11,579 nt of DNA, taken from positions 1 through 11,579 of the forward strand of contig CAZRDX010000011.1 of NCBI GenBank assembly GCA_964599235.1, in the 5' to 3' direction. The stretch's first letter is position 1, and the number at the start of each line of letters is the position of its first letter. Both the position numbers and the translations under genes were made by a program. Shown piece by piece: positions 6,926-11,579 of this stretch. The stretch comes from DRPN01 sp964599235. Its GTDB lineage: Bacteria > Bacteroidota > Bacteroidia > Bacteroidales > VadinHA17. Under the pieces are notes generated by a model. The model ran no database searches, was not told the DNA's origin, and saw only the letters and a list, made by a program, of their open reading frames with translations.

Positions 6926-7442
6926 CCGCGACGGGGTGATCAACTGCGAAAAAGGGTATGTGGGACGGGTAAAGGATTTCGAGTTCCTCGACGGCGTTTT
7001 CGAAGCACTGCGGGAAGCCCGGAGAAAAGGCTATCTCCTGGTCATCGTCACCAACCAGGCGGGGATAGCCCGCGGATACTATACCGAGGAGGACTACCAC
7101 CGTCTCACGGAGTGGATGCTCCGCAAGCTGCGCGATGAGGGTGTGGAGATCACGGCCGTCTATTACGATCCTTACCATCCCGAGGGGACAGGCAGGTACA
7201 GGAGAGACAGTCTGCGTCGCAAGCCCCACCCCGGCATGATCCTCGAGGCGGCACGCGAGCACAGTCTCGATCTGGCGGCGTCGGCGCTGGTGGGCGACAA
7301 GCTCAGCGACGTGGAGGCCGGGCGGCGGGCCGGCGTGGGTCGCCTCTTCCTCGTCCGCAGCGGCCACCCCTTCGACGAAAACGACATCCCCCGCGAAGTG
7401 GAGGTGGCCGACGACCTGCGGGAAGTGGTGCAGAGACTGTGA
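6903..7442 (+). CDS. gmhB: D-glycero-D-manno-heptose 1,7-bisphosphate 7-phosphatase (HAD family), zinc loop lost
   Basis: HAD-superfamily phosphatase (179 residues) that removes the C7 phosphate from heptose bisphosphate, between the HddA and HddC steps. HAD motifs: DRDGVIN at 8-14 with nucleophile D8 and acid/base D10, VTNQAGI at 49-55, the lysine of RRKPHPGM (K107) and GDKLSD at 131-136. The start is the ATG at 6903, inside hddC: it places the nucleophile at the usual residue 8, while the in-frame ATG at 6792 would add 37 unrelated residues. In E. coli GmhB a zinc ion is held by CxH and CxC; the aligned positions here are D89, Y91, S103 and R105, so the site is absent although YYDPYHP and RKPHPGM around it are kept. 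Histidinol-phosphatase is the alternative relative, but the context favours GmhB. Confidence 0.92.
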   Translation: MKKALILDRDGVINCEKGYVGRVKDFEFLDGVFEALREARRKGYLLVIVTNQAGIARGYYTEEDYHRLTEWMLRKLRDEGVEITAVYYDPYHPEGTGRYRRDSLRRKPHPGMILEAAREHSLDLAASALVGDKLSDVEAGRRAGVGRLFLVRSGHPFDENDIPREVEVADDLREVVQRL

Positions 7443-7551
7443 CACCCCCTCAGATACCTGCAACGGTCACAAAAGAAAAACTTGGCATGTTTTCTGGGGA
7501 TCTTTGTGTTAATTTGTGGCAGGGAAACTTAAACATAACCGGACCACGGGA
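7443..7551 (+). other. Spacer between gmhB and the GT4 gene
   Basis: The only sizeable gap in the operon (109 bp). No gmhA and no small gene fits here. TTAATTTG at 7509-7516 misses the -7 consensus by one base, and the nearest TTG (7482-7484) is 24 nt away, which is too far; a weak internal promoter is possible but unproven. TGTGAC (7439-7444) and GTCACA (7466-7471) could pair across a 21-nt loop, without a following U-run. Confidence 0.4.
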
Positions 7552-8706
7552 ATGAGAGTGCTGATCATAGGACCTGCCTATCCGCTGCGCGGGGGGCTGG
7601 CTGTCATCGACGAGGCGATGTGCCGTGCTTTCCTGCGCGCCGGCCACGACGCCCGGCTGGTCACCTACCGTCTCCAGTACCCTAAGCTCCTCTTCCCCGG
7701 CAAGACCCAGATGGCCGCCGGCCCGCCGCCCGAAGGCCTTACCATCTACGTCTGGATGAACAGCATCAACCCCTTCAACTGGCCCCGGACGGCACACCGC
7801 ATCAACCGCCTCGACCCCGACCTGGTCATCTTCCGCAACTGGATCCCCTTCATGGGACCCCTCTTCGGCACCATCGTCCGTTTCCTGAAGAAGAAGATCA
7901 CCGCCCTGGCCGTCGTCGACAACCTCTACCCCCACGAGAAACGTCCCGGCGACCGCCTGCTCACCAACTATTTCCTGCGAAAGATCGAGGGATACATCAC
8001 CTTCTCGAGAACGGTGCAACAGCAACTCAGGGAGAACGGCTTTAAGAACATCATCTACACCCCCCATCCCCTCGACGACAACCTGGGAGAGAGGGTGACG
8101 AAGGAGGAGGCCTGCCGCCGCCTGGGTCTCGACCCGCAACAGCGTTATGTCCTCTTCTTCGGCTTTGTGCGGCAATACAAAGGCCTCGACCTGCTGCTCG
8201 AGTCGTTCGCCCGGCCGAGCGTGCGGAAACTGGATCTGAAACTGCTGGTGGTGGGCGAGTTCTACGACGACAAGGAACGCTACATGAAGATCATCGAAGA
8301 GAAAGGCTTGCAGGAACAGGTGCGGGTGGTCGACGACTTCGTGCCGGTGGAGGAGGTGCGGTACTGGTTCTCGGCCGCCGACCTGGTGGCACAGACCTAC
8401 CACTCCGCCTCGCAGAGCGGCATCACCCAGATAGCCTACCACTTCGAGAAACCTATGCTCGTGACCAACGTCGGAGGCCTCAGCGAATATGTGCCGCACG
8501 GTAAGGTGGGATATGTGGTCGAAAAAGACCCCACGGCCATCGCCGCCGCCATCGTCGACTTCTTCACCTACGACCGCGGCCCGCAGTTCGAACCCAATAT
8601 ACGCGAGGAGAAAAAGAAATACTCCTGGGAGATCTTCGTGAAGAACGTGCTGGCACTCTACCGGCAGGTGTCCGGGAAGGATCCCCGGGATGATACCTCC
8701 GGCTAA
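7552..8706 (+). CDS. GT4-family (GT-B fold) glycosyltransferase, S/Q variant of the E-x7-E motif
   Basis: A soluble or peripheral GT-B glycosyltransferase of 384 residues. The N-terminal domain opens MRVLIIGPAYPLRGGLA with the GG acceptor loop at 14-15. The donor domain carries GFVRQYKGLDLLL (204-216), including the usual R207 and K210 that contact the donor phosphates, then TNVGGLSEYV and GKVGYVV. The E-x7-E motif is replaced by SASQSGITQ (S285 to Q293), a variant I recall from a recognisable subgroup of bacterial GT4 enzymes. The start is the ATG at 7552; an in-frame GTG 36 bp upstream would put 12 unrelated residues ahead of the first beta strand. Last gene of the operon, 109 bp after gmhB, so it may use GDP-heptose or extend the same glycan. 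Donor and acceptor are unknown. A strong hairpin covers its stop codon. Confidence 0.9.
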   Translation: MRVLIIGPAYPLRGGLAVIDEAMCRAFLRAGHDARLVTYRLQYPKLLFPGKTQMAAGPPPEGLTIYVWMNSINPFNWPRTAHRINRLDPDLVIFRNWIPFMGPLFGTIVRFLKKKITALAVVDNLYPHEKRPGDRLLTNYFLRKIEGYITFSRTVQQQLRENGFKNIIYTPHPLDDNLGERVTKEEACRRLGLDPQQRYVLFFGFVRQYKGLDLLLESFARPSVRKLDLKLLVVGEFYDDKERYMKIIEEKGLQEQVRVVDDFVPVEEVRYWFSAADLVAQTYHSASQSGITQIAYHFEKPMLVTNVGGLSEYVPHGKVGYVVEKDPTAIAAAIVDFFTYDRGPQFEPNIREEKKKYSWEIFVKNVLALYRQVSGKDPRDDTSG

Positions 8707-8721
8707 GCCGGCAGGATCCCG
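8686..8721 (+). terminator. Strong GC-rich hairpin over the end of the GT4 gene (terminator-like, no U-tract)
   Basis: CGGGAT (8686-8691) pairs with ATCCCG (8716-8721), CC (8696-8697) with GG (8714-8715), and CCGGC (8699-8703) with GCCGG (8707-8711). The three-base loop is the TAA stop codon of the GT4 gene. No T-run follows on either strand, so it is not a standard intrinsic terminator; it may stabilise the 3' end or help factor-dependent termination between two convergent genes. Confidence 0.4.
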
Positions 8722-8873
8722 CCGACCGCTCTTGTATCCCGTGACGGTGATGTTCAGTTCACTGTCCACCTCCGCAGTCGCATGGGCATTGTTGTCTGTT
8801 GTTCCGGTATTTCCCCGGGGGTACGTTTTGGCGTGATATGGTGGTTTCCCGGAAGCCTTCCCGTGAGAGAAGA
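8722..8873. other. Intergenic spacer between convergent genes
   Basis: About 150 bp between the GT4 gene and the convergent TPR gene. On the minus strand a frame stays open here, starting ATGA-overlapped with the TPR stop and running on antisense to the GT4 gene. Its remaining length has the composition of an antisense shadow, so I do not call it a gene. I see no promoter, RNA or T-rich terminator. Confidence 0.4.
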
Positions 8874-10355
8874 TCATTCCTCCGTCAGCGCACCGACACG
8901 TGCGAGGCCTTTTTCCGCCTTGCTGCCGATATATTCGTAATAACGGTTTTTGTACAGGTCGGAAGCGAGTCTGTAGTATTTTTTGGCCTGGTCGTATTTC
9001 TTTTCCTTTTCCCGGATCCCGCCCAGACGGAGGGCCGCCTCGCTGGCAAAGGAGTAGTCCGCCTCCCTGCCTCTGCTGATCACCTGCTGAAAATGCATGG
9101 CCGCCTCCCGGGTCTGGCCGAGAGTTTCGTAATATTTTCCCATGAGCAGATCATATTCCAGCAGGTAAGGTAGCTGCCGGCGGGGATGTTGTTCGTAAGT
9201 ACGGATCGTCTTCCTGAACCTGTCCGTATATCCGCCGGCCAGGAGCAGACGGGCTTTGACAAGAGAGATATCCGGCTCATAATCCAGCGAAGCATCGTAC
9301 AGCGCTTCATGATCCCGTTCCACGAGGTCCTTGCCTTTTTCCCTGACGACCCTGCACAGCTCCTGGTATTTGTTCCTGTCGCCCCGGATCAGATGCAGAA
9401 GCGCCAGGTTGTAGGTCATCTCCCGGAAGTAATCCTCCTTTTTCAGCTCGCTGAGGAACTTTTCGATATATTTCTCTGCCGCCGGGTCGAGCTTGCGCAA
9501 CAAACACTTTCCCATTAAATAATCATACAAAAATCCGGCATAAGGACTGGATTTATCTTTCAGCAGTGACAATGACTTCAGGGCCTGTTCATTGCGGCCC
9601 GTGCTGTATTCGATGTTGGCTTTGAAGAACCCCGGCAGGAAAAGGGTGTCGATGCCGGGATCGTAAGAACGGACAAGATCGTAGGCCATCTCCGGTGTTT
9701 TGTTGATCTTGGCCACAAAGGTGATGAAGAGTGCCGCTTCGGCATTGATCCCCCGGATGTTCTTCTGTGCCTGATAAACCTCATTGAGTGTTTTCCATCC
9801 TTTTTCAAAATCCGAAGAGACCGAAAAAACGGATACGGCGTTTTTCACGAACGGCGGCAGGTTGGATAAAGCGCAGTTGAAAAAGCCGTCGAGCATGCGG
9901 GAGGGTTGAAAACCGGGGTACCGGTCAAGGTTCTTGTGCAGTCTGTTATATCCTGTATAGAGTTTCCGGATCCCCCCGAACATCGAACCGTTGAGCACCT
10001 GGAACATGCCGGCCTGCAGGTCCATCTCCGATTTGCACATCAGGTAATAGGGTGAATCCCTGAACTGGCCGTCCATGATCTCCCGCCTCCGGGAATAGTT
10101 GTCGATGAACCGTTCGTAATCTTTTTTGTCCGAGTTGATATACAGGGCGTAAGCATCGCAGGTCTGTTCCAGGTACAGAGCGTAGTAATTGGTCGGGCGA
10201 ACAGCAAGCTCTTTCTCCATCAGCTGTTTTGCTTCAGTGATCCTCAGATCCATCAGTAGTTGCCATCCCTCCTTACAGTTCTCGTTGAACTGATACTGGC
10301 TGACAGCAGCAAACGTCCGGAAAAGGAGTAGAAAAAGGATCATTTGCTTCTTCAT
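8874..10355 (-). CDS. Exported TPR-repeat protein of unknown function
   Basis: A 493-residue protein with a cleavable signal peptide (MKKQMILFLLLFRTFAAVSQ, probable cut near residue 20); no lipobox cysteine follows the hydrophobic core, so it is likely periplasmic or outer-membrane associated rather than a lipoprotein. The rest is predicted to be nearly all helical. TPR-like pairs are clearest towards the C-terminus (LLMGKYYETLGQTREAAMHF, then AALRLGGIREKEKKYDQAKK and YYRLASDLY), with weaker ones throughout. A middle stretch (GGIRKLYTGYNRLHKN to NLPPFVKNAVSVFSVSSDFE) recalls the IML2/TTC39-type (DUF3808) helical fold, from memory only. The ATG at 10355 is preferred to a TTG three codons upstream, since MKK begins the signal peptide. 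It is visibly less GC-rich than the genes to its left and is transcribed alone, convergent with the glycan operon, which suggests a separate role. Confidence 0.85.
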   Translation of the reverse strand: MKKQMILFLLLFRTFAAVSQYQFNENCKEGWQLLMDLRITEAKQLMEKELAVRPTNYYALYLEQTCDAYALYINSDKKDYERFIDNYSRRREIMDGQFRDSPYYLMCKSEMDLQAGMFQVLNGSMFGGIRKLYTGYNRLHKNLDRYPGFQPSRMLDGFFNCALSNLPPFVKNAVSVFSVSSDFEKGWKTLNEVYQAQKNIRGINAEAALFITFVAKINKTPEMAYDLVRSYDPGIDTLFLPGFFKANIEYSTGRNEQALKSLSLLKDKSSPYAGFLYDYLMGKCLLRKLDPAAEKYIEKFLSELKKEDYFREMTYNLALLHLIRGDRNKYQELCRVVREKGKDLVERDHEALYDASLDYEPDISLVKARLLLAGGYTDRFRKTIRTYEQHPRRQLPYLLEYDLLMGKYYETLGQTREAAMHFQQVISRGREADYSFASEAALRLGGIREKEKKYDQAKKYYRLASDLYKNRYYEYIGSKAEKGLARVGALTEE

Positions 10356-10499
10356 AGGGTTCAAATTGGGTTACAATTCGGCTCGGTGGATGCTTTCCCC
10401 GTTTGTTTTTTATAGGTTCGTCCTGCCTTCCGGGGAATGATCTCCGGAAGATTTTGCCAAATATGGGTATTTACCTTTCAAACTAAAAATTCTTTTTGT
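10356..10499. promoter_or_regulatory. Divergent intergenic region between the TPR gene and the second GT4 gene
   Basis: This 144-bp AT-richer region must hold both start signals. I find no full TAnnTTTG box on either strand. TCTTTTTG at 10491-10498 misses by one base but would place the start of transcription in the coding region. Neither gene has a Shine-Dalgarno sequence. Promoters here are therefore assumed, not seen. Confidence 0.4.
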
Positions 10500-11579
10500 A
10501 TGATCATCACGGTTGCTATAGATTCTTACAACGAAGCCAACGGCGGTACAATAGCCACCATGCGTATTGTGGAGGGGCTGAAGGAAAAAGGACATGAGGT
10601 CAGGATCCTCAGTGCTATCCACAAGGATCCCTCGGACCCTTATTTTTACAAGATCCCCGGGTTTGTCCTGCCGGGAGCAGAAGGAGCCCAGGAGAGCATG
10701 GTCTTTCTGTTCGGCAAGAATGACAAGAAGACCTTTGAAAAAGCCATCCGGGGGGCGGATGTTGTGATGGTGCAGTTTCCTTTCCTGATGGCCAAAGGGG
10801 TGGTGAAAACAGCCAAAAGGCTGGGAGTGCCTGTGGTGGGCTCTTTCCATGTACAGCCGCAGAACGTCATGGTAGCCCTGGGCAAGACAAGCAAACTGCT
10901 TGAAAAAATTATCTGGCTCGCCTTCAAACATTTTCTTTTCAAAAGGGTGGATACCATCATCAGTCCGTCGCGTTTTGCAGCCGGACTGCTGGACTCGCAG
11001 GGTGTCAAAGCCCGCCACAAAGTTATCTCCAACGGTATCCCTGCGGAATATGTGCCTGGTGATCATACCCGTCCCGGATGGTTCGGCGACCGCATGGTGC
11101 TGATCTCGGTAGGGAGGCATGCGGGAGAGAAACGGCAGCGCCTGCTGATCGAAGGGGTGAAACGCTCGAAATACAAAGAGCACATACAGCTCATCCTGGC
11201 CGGCAAAGGTGAGGATACGGAAGAGCTTAAACTGTTGGGCAGCACACTCCCCGTGAAGCCCTATATCGAATATATCAGTGATGAGGACAAGCTGCGTTTC
11301 CTCAATACGGCCGACATGTATGTCCACGGCTCCATCGTCGAGCTGGAGAGCCTCTCCACCGCCGAGGCGGTGGGGTGTGGTCTGCCCTGCCTGATCAGCG
11401 ACTCTCCTCATTCCGCGGCCTCACAGTTTGCCCTGGATGAACGTTTTATCTTCCGCTCAGATGACCCGGATGATCTGGCCCGTAAGATCGACTACTGGTA
11501 TGAGCACCTGGAGGAGCTGCGTAGCACGGAGATGAAAAAGAAGATCCTGACCATGGCCGAAGAATACCGTTTTGAGCGG
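10500..11579 (+). CDS. GT4-family glycosyltransferase, C-terminus cut by window end
   Basis: The frame stays open from the ATG at 10500 to the last base, giving 360 residues of a GT-B enzyme that is nearly complete (family about 370-420). N-terminal domain: MIITVAIDSYNEANGGTIAT with the GG acceptor loop at 15-16, then VVGSFHVQPQNV and the inter-domain SPSRFAAGLL and VISNGIP. Donor domain: SVGRHAGEKR with R206 and K211, LAGKGEDTEEL, and an intact E-x7-E motif E281 to E289 (ELESLSTAE) followed by AVGCGLPCLISD. The layout resembles diacylglycerol glucosyltransferases and other lipid or capsule GT4 enzymes, and SFHVQPQNV fits the lipid glucosyltransferase group best. Donor and acceptor are not determined. 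It is divergent from the TPR gene and not part of the heptose operon. Confidence 0.9.
   Translation, partial: MIITVAIDSYNEANGGTIATMRIVEGLKEKGHEVRILSAIHKDPSDPYFYKIPGFVLPGAEGAQESMVFLFGKNDKKTFEKAIRGADVVMVQFPFLMAKGVVKTAKRLGVPVVGSFHVQPQNVMVALGKTSKLLEKIIWLAFKHFLFKRVDTIISPSRFAAGLLDSQGVKARHKVISNGIPAEYVPGDHTRPGWFGDRMVLISVGRHAGEKRQRLLIEGVKRSKYKEHIQLILAGKGEDTEELKLLGSTLPVKPYIEYISDEDKLRFLNTADMYVHGSIVELESLSTAEAVGCGLPCLISDSPHSAASQFALDERFIFRSDDPDDLARKIDYWYEHLEELRSTEMKKKILTMAEEYRFER

Noticed and set aside
7439..7471. TGTGAC/GTCACA inverted repeat at the end of gmhB as a terminator
   Set aside because: Only 6 bp of stem across a 21-nt loop, followed by an A-run rather than a T-run on the coding strand; the operon probably continues.
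7482..7516. TTGGCA plus TTAATTTG as an internal promoter for the GT4 gene
   Set aside because: Spacing of 24 nt is too long for the Bacteroidota pattern, the -7 box has a mismatch, and TTGGCA belongs to a sigma-70 pattern not otherwise used here.
8752..8835. Short plus-strand frame resembling a small hydrophobic peptide (27 codons) in the convergent spacer
   Set aside because: No promoter or ribosome binding site, lies between convergent genes, and no family is recognisable.
7450..8877. 475-codon open frame on the minus strand, with ATGA overlap to the TPR stop
   Set aside because: All but about 57 codons are antisense to the well-supported GT4 gene. The translation is rich in V, H, D, E and G as expected for the antisense of a GC-rich gene, and shows no domain. 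The ATGA overlap is probably chance.
10410..11411. 333-codon minus-strand open frame opposite the second GT4 gene
   Set aside because: The plus-strand frame from 10500 to the window end has clear GT4 motifs, so the minus frame is a shadow.

Overview
The window looks like a chromosome segment from a member of the Bacteroidota, probably Bacteroidales-like. Several signs agree. Promoters fit the Bacteroidota pattern (TTTG, about 19 nt, TAnnTTTG) rather than -35/-10 boxes. Most genes lack a strong Shine-Dalgarno sequence. The content is also typical: a DUF4199 membrane protein, a YciO-type YrdC-domain protein, a GDP-heptose cassette and SusD-era style TPR secretory proteins. The DNA is fairly GC-rich for the phylum, and this is a judgement by eye. 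No phage, IS, CRISPR or tRNA was seen. Both ends cut through genes.

Layout. (1) 1-2695, + strand: two tandem, diverged TrkH-type potassium channel subunits; the first lacks its N-terminus at the window edge. (2) 2700-3476, - strand: a YciO/YrdC-family gene convergent with trkH, and upstream of it the gene for the signal recognition particle RNA (ffs). The U-tract that follows the SRP RNA also holds the -33 element of the yciO promoter. (3) 3559-8706, + strand: a tightly packed surface-glycan operon. It begins at a TATATTTG promoter and runs DUF4199 membrane protein, polyprenol-phosphate GT2 glycosyltransferase, hddA, hddC, gmhB and a GT4 glycosyltransferase. The first three genes are joined by ATGA overlaps and hddC/gmhB overlap by 23 bp. 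(4) 8874-10355, - strand: an exported TPR-repeat protein of unknown function, less GC-rich than its neighbours. (5) 10500-11579, + strand: a second GT4 glycosyltransferase, divergent from the TPR gene and cut by the window end.

How the genes work together. HddA, GmhB and HddC carry out the last three steps from D-glycero-D-manno-heptose 7-phosphate to GDP-D-glycero-alpha-D-manno-heptose. The isomerase GmhA that starts the route is not here. The GT2 enzyme and the following GT4 enzyme are natural candidates for building a lipid-linked or cell-surface glycan that contains this heptose, but acceptor and linkage cannot be read from sequence.

The most notable points are: a GmhB that has lost all four zinc-loop ligands of the E. 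coli enzyme; a GT4 enzyme whose E-x7-E motif reads S-x7-Q; the compact SRP-terminator/yciO-promoter overlap; the paired TrkH paralogues with different gating-loop and filter sequences; and a stop codon that forms the loop of a strong hairpin. I found no convincing evidence of a wholly new system.
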